Shown here piece after piece: positions 1-6,337 of a stretch of 6,337 bases of DNA (positions within the stretch are counted from its first letter, which is position 1; every line of letters starts with the position of its first letter). The stretch is from positions 34,439 through 40,775 of the forward strand of contig DARQ01000029.1 in NCBI GenBank assembly GCA_002503395.1, given 5' to 3'. The DNA is from Euryarchaeota archaeon UBA60 (GTDB lineage Archaea > Thermoplasmatota > Poseidoniia > Poseidoniales > Poseidoniaceae). The notes below the pieces were generated by a model. It was not told the origin of the DNA. It saw only the letters and a list, made by a program, of their open reading frames with translations, and did not search any database. Both the position numbers and the translations under genes were made by a program.

Positions 1-200
1 AATATGAGATATGGTTGAAAGACAAAAAAGTCTATGGCTGCGGCAACCATAGCGCCTAGGCCAAAACCCCAGATCAAAGATTTGACCATCGAAGGTGAAT
101 CGTAGAAACCATGCAGATTTCGCATCCCACCGCGCCATCCCAGCGCCATTCCAAGCAGGCTGAACAAGGTCGCGACCTGCACGTAGAGCAGTTCCGCCAT
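1..200 (-). CDS. N-terminal fragment of an unrecognised membrane protein
   Basis: An open frame reads leftwards from an ATG at 200 and is still open at the window edge, giving 66 visible residues that begin MAELLYVQVATLFSLLG. There are two hydrophobic stretches, about residues 4-21 and 43-62, separated by a short loop rich in Gly, Arg, His and Asp. This suggests two membrane helices at the start of a longer integral membrane protein. A second in-frame ATG at 227 would add nine residues (MIVILPHQI), and neither start has a visible Shine-Dalgarno site. The gene is divergent from srp54. I do not recognise the family. A PrsW-like membrane protease crossed my mind because of the helix-loop-helix start, but no diagnostic motif lies within the window. 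Confidence 0.6.
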   Translation of the reverse strand, partial: MAELLYVQVATLFSLLGMALGWRGGMRNLHGFYDSPSMVKSLIWGFGLGAMVAAAIDFFVFQPYLI

Positions 201-312
201 GATTTGATGCGGCAATATCACTATCATGACCGTTGCGCATGAATGGAGCAGATTATCGATGGTTGAAATGTTTGGCAATGGGTTGAAACGGGGCGACCTT
301 TCGCATTGCCAC
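201..312. promoter_or_regulatory. Divergent intergenic region upstream of srp54 and the membrane protein
   Basis: This spacer must hold promoters for both divergent genes if the starts at 200 and 313 are right. An AT-richer patch at about 212-227 (caatatcactatcatg) lies 12-27 bases before the minus-strand ATG and is the best TATA-like candidate for that gene. No convincing TATA box stands about 26 bases before 313, and there is no Shine-Dalgarno sequence just before that ATG. The srp54 message may therefore be leaderless or may start upstream. The octamer GGTTGAAA occurs twice here, at 261 and 281. Confidence 0.35.
261..288 (+). repeat. Two direct copies of GGTTGAAA, 20 bases apart
   Basis: GGTTGAAA is found at 261-268 and 281-288, in the leader just before the preferred srp54 start. 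A third copy lies at 13-20, inside the left-edge gene. The 20-base period is close to two helical turns, as in some operators. The repeat is short and could be chance. Confidence 0.25.
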
Positions 313-1674
313 ATGGCACTCGAAGGCCTGCGCAGTGGAATCTTCGCCGCACTGGCGAAATTGAAAGGCCGCGCTAAGTTGGATGAGGCCGAGTTAGCCG
401 ACATGATCCGCTCATTGCGGCGGGCTCTGCAAGAAGCCGATTTCAATGTCCGCCAGACCAAGGAGATCACTGAACGCGTCGAAGAAAAGATGCGTACTGA
501 AGAGCGCCGTCCGGGGCTGGCGATTCAAACTCAGGCATTGAATATTCTCTATACTGAATTGGTGCGCCTGCTCGGCCCGGCAAAAGAGATTCGACCCTAT
601 GCACAAACGATATTATTGGTCGGATTATATGGTCAGGGTAAAACCACCACCACGGCCAAAATGGCCGAATGGTACCGCCGTCGCCACAACGTCAAAGTTG
701 CGGTGATTGAAGCCGACGTACACCGCCCGGGTGCATATGCACAACTCCAGCAATTGCTTGAAGACAGCAATATCCAAGTCTATGGAGAACCAGATGAAAA
801 GGATGCTACGACCATCGTGCGCAATGGTTTGGCCGAGGTCGGAGGTGCAGATGTGGTCATCGTCGATACCGCAGGTCGGCACCAATTGGACAAGGAACTC
901 GTGTTTGAACTCGAGCAGATTGCCACCCTGTGTAATGCTACCGAGAGATTCTTGGTCATCGATGCCCAAGTGGGGCAGGCTGCAGGCCCAATTGCCGCCT
1001 CATTCCACGACCTAGTCGGTGTTAGTGGGGTGATAGTGACCAAGTTGGATGGTACTGCACGAGGTGGTGGAGCGCTATCTGCAGTTGCTGCCACCGGCGC
1101 CCCAATCGTCTATATCGGGGTCGGTGAGAAAGTTGCCGACCTAGAAAAATTCGAGAGTGATGGTTTCATTTCCCGACTTCTCGGAATGGGTGATATCCGC
1201 GGCTTGATAGATCTGGCACCGAGCGACCTCGACGAAGAGGAAGCAATGCGAATCACTGAGCGAATGATGAGTGGTCGCTTCACATTGAACGATATGTATG
1301 CGCAAATGGAAATGATGTCGAAGGTCGGAACCGTAGATAAATTGATGTCGTTTCTACCGACTGGAATGTTCGGCATGGGAAATATGAGCAAGGCGCAGAA
1401 AGAGGAGACTCAGCGTAATCTCGACTTGTTTCGGGTGATTATGGATTCGATGACTGCGGATGAGAAGAATGAGCCCAATAGTCTGAAGGTCGACAGAATC
1501 CGGAGAATTGCCAGGGGTTCGGGAGTTACGGAAAAAGATGTCCGCCGTCTCATCGCCCAATGGAAGCGCTCAAAGAAGATGATGAAGGGCATGACCGGAA
1601 ATCGTCAGATGTCGAAACAGATGAAGCAGATGATGAAGGGAATGGATGACGATGAATTCGACATGGGTATTTGA
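313..1674 (+). CDS. srp54: Signal recognition particle 54 kDa GTPase (SRP54)
   Basis: SRP54 binds signal sequences and 7S RNA and, as a GTPase, docks ribosomes on the FtsY receptor at the membrane. I start it at ATG 313 (453 aa), because MALEGLRSGIFAALAKLKG matches the usual family N-terminus. The frame is open back to ATG 226, but those 29 residues look unlike SRP54. Residues 1-90 form the helical N domain. The G domain has G1 GLYGQGKTT (104-112), DVHRPGA (135-141), DTAGRH (185-190), TKLDG (243-247) and the closing loop GVGEKVADLEKF (269-280). LLGMGD (289-294) leads into the Met-rich M domain, with the RNA-binding RRIARGSG at 397-404 and a basic, Met-rich then acidic tail. The G1 motif departs from the common GLQGSGKTT, and Asp394 replaces the usual Ser before the RNA-binding arginines. 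All domains are complete, so it is probably functional. It is followed after 9 bases by trmY. Confidence 0.96.
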   Translation: MALEGLRSGIFAALAKLKGRAKLDEAELADMIRSLRRALQEADFNVRQTKEITERVEEKMRTEERRPGLAIQTQALNILYTELVRLLGPAKEIRPYAQTILLVGLYGQGKTTTTAKMAEWYRRRHNVKVAVIEADVHRPGAYAQLQQLLEDSNIQVYGEPDEKDATTIVRNGLAEVGGADVVIVDTAGRHQLDKELVFELEQIATLCNATERFLVIDAQVGQAAGPIAASFHDLVGVSGVIVTKLDGTARGGGALSAVAATGAPIVYIGVGEKVADLEKFESDGFISRLLGMGDIRGLIDLAPSDLDEEEAMRITERMMSGRFTLNDMYAQMEMMSKVGTVDKLMSFLPTGMFGMGNMSKAQKEETQRNLDLFRVIMDSMTADEKNEPNSLKVDRIRRIARGSGVTEKDVRRLIAQWKRSKKMMKGMTGNRQMSKQMKQMMKGMDDDEFDMGI

Positions 1675-1678
1675 GGTG
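1673..1678 (+). promoter_or_regulatory. Shine-Dalgarno site for trmY, overlapping the srp54 stop
   Basis: GAGGTG lies 5 bases before the ATG at 1684 and matches the archaeal 16S anti-Shine-Dalgarno sequence. Its first two bases are part of the srp54 TGA stop (1672-1674). This supports the trmY start and suggests that the two genes share a message and are translationally linked. Confidence 0.75.
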
Positions 1679-1683
1679 CTCTC

Positions 1684-2322
1684 ATGGGGCAGCGCCGTTT
1701 CGCCATCATCGGCCACCGAGTGCCCGCATCGGGTGAAATCATCCTCAACGATTTAGCCGGCGGCAGCGGTCGTCTCGATGTTCTTTGTCGGGCCGTGAAT
1801 ACCGCACTTTTCGTCTCCCATGGCATTCGAGATGACACACACGTCACACTCCACCTCATGGGTGGAGAGGGGCCTCCGAGGAGAATCTGGTTTGATGGCG
1901 GTGAAATGCGCGGGGTCAGGGTCGATGAGAGAGCGATTGCCGGTCATATCGCAAAGGTATTGCGAGAACCGATTCCGGTTCTCGGCCAATGGCCAACCGC
2001 ATCACCGGGAATCAGATATTCGGCCGGCGGTTTGTCGCAGACTTTGGCCGATTGGCAACGAGAAGAGGTGGAATTATTCGCTTTGGCGGCCGATGCCCCA
2101 GCACTGTGGTCTGGAGATGGGAGGTTGGAGAATGAGAAAAGGGATTATGGTAGAATCGGATTCTTCCTTTCTGACGACCTGCCATTCACGAACGAAGAAA
2201 ATGACCTTTTATCTCAGTATTGTGCCCTGCGCTCACTCGGCGATGAGTGGTTACAAGGACACGTGGTCATTGCTTTAGTACATCAATTACTAGACCTCGG
2301 CGTCGAACTCAATGATGATTGA
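1684..2322 (+). CDS. trmY: tRNA (pseudouridine(54)-N1)-methyltransferase TrmY
   Basis: TrmY is a SPOUT-class (knotted) methyltransferase that uses SAM to methylate N1 of pseudouridine 54 in the tRNA T-loop, giving the archaeal m1-psi54. The 212 residues are slightly longer than the roughly 200 usual for the family. Family blocks are clear: LNDLAGGSGRLDVLCRAV (21-38), ALFVSHGIRDDT (41-52), GEGPPRRIWFDGGEM (61-75), DERAIAGHI (81-89) and SPGI (107-110). The C-terminal knot follows at about 156-204 (GRIGFFLSDDLPFTNEEN, then RSLGDEWLQGHVVIALVHQLLD). In that knot the expected GDHxG-type loop reads SDDLPF (163-168), and the usual Cys after the conserved His is Val194. The fold should hold, but SAM binding may be altered. 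Pseudouridine 54 itself is made by another enzyme (Pus10 in archaea), not seen here. The gene is 9 bases downstream of srp54 and converges on surE. Confidence 0.88.
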   Translation: MGQRRFAIIGHRVPASGEIILNDLAGGSGRLDVLCRAVNTALFVSHGIRDDTHVTLHLMGGEGPPRRIWFDGGEMRGVRVDERAIAGHIAKVLREPIPVLGQWPTASPGIRYSAGGLSQTLADWQREEVELFALAADAPALWSGDGRLENEKRDYGRIGFFLSDDLPFTNEENDLLSQYCALRSLGDEWLQGHVVIALVHQLLDLGVELNDD

Positions 2323-2326
2323 ATGA

Positions 2327-3235
2327 CTAGCAAAGCCATTTTGGAGAACCTGATTCAGCGACTTCCATGGCATGAGAGAGTAGCCCTGCACCGAGGTACA
2401 GAGGATGCCCCGCAGGCCAAGTCGGGCAGAGTGTCAGACTTGAAGAACCACCGAGGATGGTGCCGACATCACAATTCTCCTCAGGCTGGTTGATTATCTC
2501 GACTCCATCGATTAGATAGGTTGAACCATCACTTCCACGATGCAAAGCGTTGCGATACCACTTCAAACCGACTTTGCTGGGTTTGATTTCACCGTTCCAC
2601 TCCATAGGGGTGTTGAGATTCAGAAATACATCACCTCGGCATAATGCCGACCTAAGTCTAGCGCTGTTCTCAAGGGTCGGAACATCTCTGATTCCACCCA
2701 GTTGTGGGCGCAACAGATTATCTGCGACATCGGGAATGATATTCAATACAAGTTCGATGACCTGCACCGCAGCATGAACCGCTTGGTCGAGTCCCCGGGT
2801 GGTGAATTCAGTCGAGGAAGTGGCTATCGCCGGCAGGCCATATAGCGCCGCCTCTCGAGCGGCGCCAACGGTTCCACTATGGAGGACATCGACCGAGACA
2901 TTAGGACCGAGATTCACTCCCGAGACACACAGCATCGGTTTTGCATCTGGAACAACATCGTCAAGAGCCCCAGATAGGCCGACAATCATACAATCACATG
3001 GGCTGCCACCGAGTGAGAATACCCGAGCCGATTCTCCCAGTGAATCGGCGATATCCTGCCTTTCTTTCAGAGCCAGTTCCTGGCCGAGGGTTATACTCAT
3101 TCCACTAGCCGAGTTATTGACCTCGGGGGCAAGAATTACAATTCTATATCCACGCTCAATGAGAGCCTTTGATATCGAAAAAATACCCGGAGAATCGACT
3201 CCATCATCATTGGTTATGAGGATATAATTGGACAT
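2327..3235 (-). CDS. surE: 5'/3'-nucleotidase SurE
   Basis: SurE is a soluble, divalent-metal-dependent phosphatase that removes phosphate from nucleoside monophosphates, with some activity on short polyphosphate in studied members. The N-terminal Rossmann-like half holds the active site: NDDG (9-12, metal ligands Asp10 and Asp11), APEVNNSASGMSIT with the metal-binding Ser at 42, GSPCDC (77-82), SGVNLGPNV (105-113, metal ligand Asn108) and HSGTVGAAREA (119-129). The C-terminal half ends with DVGTILGGSSSLTLCP, which corresponds to the family's late nucleotide-site and oligomer segment. At 302 aa it is somewhat longer than the common 250-270. The start is firm: GGAGG lies 7 bases upstream and the ATG overlaps the stop of the EamA gene. 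It is the last gene of the minus-strand cluster. All metal ligands are present, so it should be active; its preferred substrate cannot be read from sequence. Confidence 0.94.
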   Translation of the reverse strand: MSNYILITNDDGVDSPGIFSISKALIERGYRIVILAPEVNNSASGMSITLGQELALKERQDIADSLGESARVFSLGGSPCDCMIVGLSGALDDVVPDAKPMLCVSGVNLGPNVSVDVLHSGTVGAAREAALYGLPAIATSSTEFTTRGLDQAVHAAVQVIELVLNIIPDVADNLLRPQLGGIRDVPTLENSARLRSALCRGDVFLNLNTPMEWNGEIKPSKVGLKWYRNALHRGSDGSTYLIDGVEIINQPEENCDVGTILGGSSSLTLCPTWPAGHPLYLGAGLLSHAMEVAESGSPKWLC

Positions 3236-4200
3236 TATTCAGCCTCCGAGGGGGGCACGGTTTTTCGTGCCACCGCAACCGTGACCATTACCGTACCGGC
3301 GACCATCAGCGGGCCACCGAGCCAAGTCCACATCCCGGGTATCTCCTCGACCCCCAAGGCCCAGCCGATGATAGCACCCAACATCGGTTCCATTACCAAT
3401 GTCACCGAAATCAGCAGGGTCGGAAGCCAGCGTAGAGCGGCGTTGATACCGGTATGACCGACGAAGCCTGGGCCGATGGCGAGGTAGGCGATTGGTAGTA
3501 GCCAGGCGGCATCGAGCCAGCCGAATGTCGACAGGTCGGCGGCGGCCATACCGATTGGTGAGGCCTCGAACAGCATCGAAGAAAACGTCAGCAGAATAGC
3601 CGCTACAACGGTTACCGGAAAGGCGTACAGATGCAGGGGTAATCCTTCACTGCGCAACCTGCGCCCGATCATCAGGTAGCCGACCACCATCACCGCACCG
3701 AAGAATGCTGCCAGATCACCGATGAATGTGACCTCACCTGAATCGCGGACCTCCTGCAAGGCAATGATTGCACCGGAGAAACCGATGACCGCCCCGGCAA
3801 TTTCCAAGCGTGATAATCTCCTTCCGATGGCATAGGTGAAGATGACGACCACCAGAGGGTGTGAGGTGACGAATAGCAGACTATGAGTCAAAGTCGTATG
3901 GTCGAGAGACCATACCCAAGAAGCGAAATGCAACCACAGGAAAACTCCGGATAACCCAAGCAATACGATGGTTCCTCTGGATTTACCCCACTCTTTGACC
4001 TCCGCGCTGGCGCCCCGCCATTGGATGATGAAACCCGGTAATAGTACAATTGCGGTCGCCTGTAAGCGCCACGCGGCTTTGAGAATCGGCGGCACGTCAG
4101 TCATCGTTCTAAACACTGCTCCAGCACTGCTGACGGCGAATAGAGCCAATATCAGCAAGGCCCATGCGAACCAAGGTGGGCGCTCATGCATCTGCCTCAT
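3235..4200 (-). CDS. EamA/DMT-family transporter (ten-helix permease)
   Basis: This integral membrane protein belongs to the drug/metabolite transporter superfamily, whose members move small molecules such as amino acids, nucleosides or nucleotide-sugars. From ATG 4200 it is 321 aa, with about ten hydrophobic helices in two EamA repeats. Repeat one ends with TSHPLVVVIFTYAIGRRLS followed by LEIAGAVIGFSGAIIAL. Repeat two ends with MEPMLGAIIGWALGVEEIP followed by WLGGPLMVAGTVMV, the classic EP...lgE...G pattern. The first helix starts at about residue 10. The start at 4200 is preferred because it lies 1 base after the OPT stop (TGA-G-ATG). In-frame ATGs at 4215 and 4191 are possible, while 4266 would overlap the OPT gene by 65 bases and add a polar leader untypical of the family. 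Its stop overlaps the surE start. The substrate is unknown; its place between a peptide transporter and a nucleotidase hints at metabolite efflux, which is an inference. Confidence 0.9.
   Translation of the reverse strand: MRQMHERPPWFAWALLILALFAVSSAGAVFRTMTDVPPILKAAWRLQATAIVLLPGFIIQWRGASAEVKEWGKSRGTIVLLGLSGVFLWLHFASWVWSLDHTTLTHSLLFVTSHPLVVVIFTYAIGRRLSRLEIAGAVIGFSGAIIALQEVRDSGEVTFIGDLAAFFGAVMVVGYLMIGRRLRSEGLPLHLYAFPVTVVAAILLTFSSMLFEASPIGMAAADLSTFGWLDAAWLLPIAYLAIGPGFVGHTGINAALRWLPTLLISVTLVMEPMLGAIIGWALGVEEIPGMWTWLGGPLMVAGTVMVTVAVARKTVPPSEAE
3243..3247 (-). promoter_or_regulatory. Shine-Dalgarno site for surE
   Basis: On the minus strand GGAGG lies 7 bases before the surE ATG, inside the last codons of the EamA gene. 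The junction itself reads TAATG, so the stop of one gene and the start of the next share a base. This fixes the surE start and implies coupled translation. Confidence 0.7.
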
Positions 4201-4201
4201 C

Positions 4202-6337
4202 TCATGCCGCCGCATCTGCTTCCCCATCGTCTTGGCCGATGATTCCTGCCGACTTGAACATGACATATATCATCACTCCGAGCAATAGATTGAAGCCGAG
4301 GAAACCGGACATTCTAAGCCAATACCATACGGTTGGATTAGCGACCAGTTCAAGGGTATCGAGGAATGCGAATATTGCCGATTCCATTCCAAAGAAAGCC
4401 TCGGCGGTAAGCAATCCGGCCGCGACCATGAAGGTCGATAACAGAATCAATGCCCGCTTCTTTTCGGCCACCACTGGCCCCTCTTCCTCCTTTATCAGTT
4501 CAATCTCAGGGTCGAGTTTCTTTTCTTCCCATTTATCGCGCGCCACCCCACCGATGAGCATCGGCAAGGTGTGTGGCAGATCTAGATACATCCCGAGGCC
4601 AAACGAGGTACCCATCCCGGTCGCCATCTCGACGAAGACGCCGAGGGCGGCTCCAAGCCCGAGCAACCAGTAATCACCCTGGCCCTCGGCGAGAATTATC
4701 GAGAAGGTGGCAAAGGCGTTCGCTTGAGGGGCTTTGAGGTCGATGGTACCATTGGCGAGTTGAATAGAGAGGAATATGGCGATGCCTGCACCCAAAATAG
4801 CTCCAGGAACCACGCCGATGATATTGCCCTTGGAGATGTGATAAGGTCGGTTACCTATATACAGGCTATTCTTGTAATCAGCTACCACGGTACCTGACAT
4901 AGATATTGCCGAGCCGAAAACCGTTGTACCGACCAAGCCCAGCAGCACCGCCTCTTGTGTAGACAGAGAAAGCGCCTCATCAAAAGTGAGGAAAATCCCC
5001 ATCAGCATCAGCAGGACGATGAATGATGTGCCGCTTACAGGTTCGATTCCGGTCTCTCCCATCACCCGTACAGCAATCGCCCCGAGGAAGAAGGTGGTAA
5101 GAATAAGTACCGTGGCGAAGATTAATGCCGGCAATAGACCGAACCCACCAATCCAGAAGATGAGGACCATGACACCAAAGGTCAGACCCATGAAAAGCGG
5201 GATGTGCTTGAGTGGCCACTCGTACCAACCCTTACCTGGAATGTAATCCTGTCCGACATCACCACTCATAGCACTCTTGATGTCGCCACCGATGCCGGCA
5301 AAGGTACGCCACATCTTCAACAAGCCCCAGATTCCCCCGCCGACGATTGAACCGATAGCGATTTGTCGAACCACCCGTTTGAAGGCAATCATCTGTAGCA
5401 TCGAGGGGCCGTTTACCTCGGCATAATCACCGATTGCAACACGGCCGCCCTCGGCGGGGTCGAAGACCGGGAAATCCATGATCACCGCCATCGGTACGAG
5501 ATAGAGCCAACCGACAAAGGTACCGAGGTTGACCAAGAATGCGACCCGTGAGCGCATGAACCAGCCGATTGCGAACATTGTCGGGGTGAAAGCGACGCCA
5601 ATGTAGGTGTGAGCGAGGGCATTATTCAACATCGAACCATCAGGGTCGTAATGGGTCACTCCCAGACTGGCGCCGGTATCGGGGTCAATTCCTGATGGTT
5701 GGTGGAGGATGCTTTCACTGTAGATGCTGGCGAGGCCGAACTCACCTACATGGGCGGTTTGCGCTACCCAATCCATCAACGAAATATATCCCTCTTGAAA
5801 TTTTATCAGTGGATATTCCATCACGAACATGAAACCCATCGTCACCAAGGTCCAGAAACCTATGGTCTTGAGTGATTCCTTCGCATGTTCGACCGCCCCG
5901 GTATTGACATCACAGGTGATGTCGAGCATCTTCAATGTCGCCTCGAATCCAGGCATAGGTAGAGGGTCTTCGACCAGCCAGACCCGGCGAAAAATAATGA
6001 AATACATCACCCCGAGAAAACCGGCGAACATAGAGGCGATGATACCTATGAAAGCGAGGCGGAAGGTGTCGGGGTCATCGATGAGATGGGCGCCGCCAGC
6101 CAGAGTATAATCACTTGAGGTTGCCAACAGGAAGATGGCTGGGAAGGTGAAGATGAAACCGGTCGATGCGTGGGTTGCCCCGGTAGTGGCTGAAGTCGAG
6201 ATATTGACCTCTGAAGGAGACCAGCGTAGCGCCATCCCGAACAGGTAGGCGAAATACCAGGCTGCGGAGACAGCCAATCCTATCTTCAGTGCAATATATG
6301 CGGTGACGCCACTGAAAACCGCGCCGATAGCAACTCC
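4202..6337 (-). CDS. OPT-family oligopeptide transporter, 5' end beyond the window
   Basis: OPT proteins are large proton-coupled importers of short peptides, or in some branches metal chelates, with about 16 membrane helices. At least 711 residues are visible and the frame is open to the right edge. The first visible residues, GVAIGAVFSGVTAYIALKIG, already match the family's first helix region, so the in-frame TTG at 6277 is not the real start. Other family signs are the polar loop LVEDPLPMPGFEATLKMLD (near 5970-5920), MGETGIEPVSGTSF (5062-5021), VVADYKNSLYIGNRPYH (near 4890-4840), and the block ending FVEMATGMGTSFGLGM (near 4640-4590). A charged cytoplasmic loop rich in Glu and Lys (near 4545-4465) precedes the last helices and a short acidic C-terminus. 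The gene heads the cluster OPT-EamA-surE as far as can be seen. Peptide uptake is the best guess for substrate; the metal-chelate branch cannot be excluded. Confidence 0.93.
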   Translation of the reverse strand, partial: GVAIGAVFSGVTAYIALKIGLAVSAAWYFAYLFGMALRWSPSEVNISTSATTGATHASTGFIFTFPAIFLLATSSDYTLAGGAHLIDDPDTFRLAFIGIIASMFAGFLGVMYFIIFRRVWLVEDPLPMPGFEATLKMLDITCDVNTGAVEHAKESLKTIGFWTLVTMGFMFVMEYPLIKFQEGYISLMDWVAQTAHVGEFGLASIYSESILHQPSGIDPDTGASLGVTHYDPDGSMLNNALAHTYIGVAFTPTMFAIGWFMRSRVAFLVNLGTFVGWLYLVPMAVIMDFPVFDPAEGGRVAIGDYAEVNGPSMLQMIAFKRVVRQIAIGSIVGGGIWGLLKMWRTFAGIGGDIKSAMSGDVGQDYIPGKGWYEWPLKHIPLFMGLTFGVMVLIFWIGGFGLLPALIFATVLILTTFFLGAIAVRVMGETGIEPVSGTSFIVLLMLMGIFLTFDEALSLSTQEAVLLGLVGTTVFGSAISMSGTVVADYKNSLYIGNRPYHISKGNIIGVVPGAILGAGIAIFLSIQLANGTIDLKAPQANAFATFSIILAEGQGDYWLLGLGAALGVFVEMATGMGTSFGLGMYLDLPHTLPMLIGGVARDKWEEKKLDPEIELIKEEEGPVVAEKKRALILLSTFMVAAGLLTAEAFFGMESAIFAFLDTLELVANPTVWYWLRMSGFLGFNLLLGVMIYVMFKSAGIIGQDDGEADAAA

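Noticed and set aside
226..312. N-terminal extension of 29 residues on SRP54 from ATG 226
   Set aside because: The residues do not resemble the SRP54 N domain, whose normal start aligns at Met 313. The frame is probably open by chance.
1820..2278. Second plus-strand frame of 152 codons inside trmY
   Set aside because: The overlapping frame matches TrmY motifs throughout; this one is a frame shadow with no domain and no ribosome site seen.
2799..3227. Plus-strand frame of 142 codons opposite surE
   Set aside because: It lies wholly inside surE, which has all catalytic residues, and its product has no recognisable motif.
4201..4266. Longer EamA form starting at ATG 4266
   Set aside because: It would overlap the end of the OPT gene by 65 bases and add a polar leader before the first helix. 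Starts at 4200 or 4191 fit the family length better.
4164..4673. Plus-strand frame of 169 codons opposite the OPT and EamA genes
   Set aside because: It is antisense to two well-supported families, its protein is rich in Ser, Pro and Arg without any domain, and it crosses the junction of the two real genes.
1..6337. Mobile elements, CRISPR arrays, tRNA or rRNA genes
   Set aside because: No transposase or integrase frame, no regularly spaced repeat series, and no tRNA or rRNA signature was found. Coding density leaves little room for them.

Overview
The window looks archaeal and probably euryarchaeal. It carries an archaeal-type SRP54 and TrmY, the SPOUT methyltransferase that makes N1-methylpseudouridine at tRNA position 54 and is essentially an archaeal family. 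Shine-Dalgarno sites of the GAGGTG/GGAGG type precede two internal genes. Base composition is moderately GC and gene packing is very tight. A marine heterotrophic lineage near Thermoplasmatota (such as Poseidoniales) would suit the peptide-transporter content, but that placement is an inference from gene content, not from a tree.

Layout. At the left edge (200 to 1, minus strand) lies the N-terminal part of an unrecognised membrane protein that runs out of the window. A compact divergent spacer of about 112 bases separates it from a plus-strand pair: srp54 (best start 313, end 1674) and trmY (1684-2322). These are joined by a Shine-Dalgarno site that overlaps the srp54 stop codon. The pair converges, with a 4-base gap, on a minus-strand cluster read from the right edge: an OPT-family oligopeptide transporter (from beyond 6337 to 4202), a ten-helix EamA/DMT transporter (4200-3235) and the 5'-nucleotidase SurE (3235-2327). 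The three cluster genes are separated by 1 base or overlap by 1 base, so they are almost certainly one transcription unit.

How the genes fit together. The plus-strand pair is core information processing: membrane targeting of nascent proteins and tRNA T-loop maturation. The minus-strand cluster looks metabolic: peptide import (OPT), a small-molecule exporter or permease (EamA), and a soluble nucleotide phosphatase (SurE). A salvage or scavenging role for the cluster is an inference; each gene alone is a common family. I found no rRNA, tRNA, CRISPR array, insertion sequence or phage gene, and no clearly undescribed system. The most notable points are the cluster itself, a variant P-loop in SRP54, and an altered predicted SAM-binding loop in TrmY.
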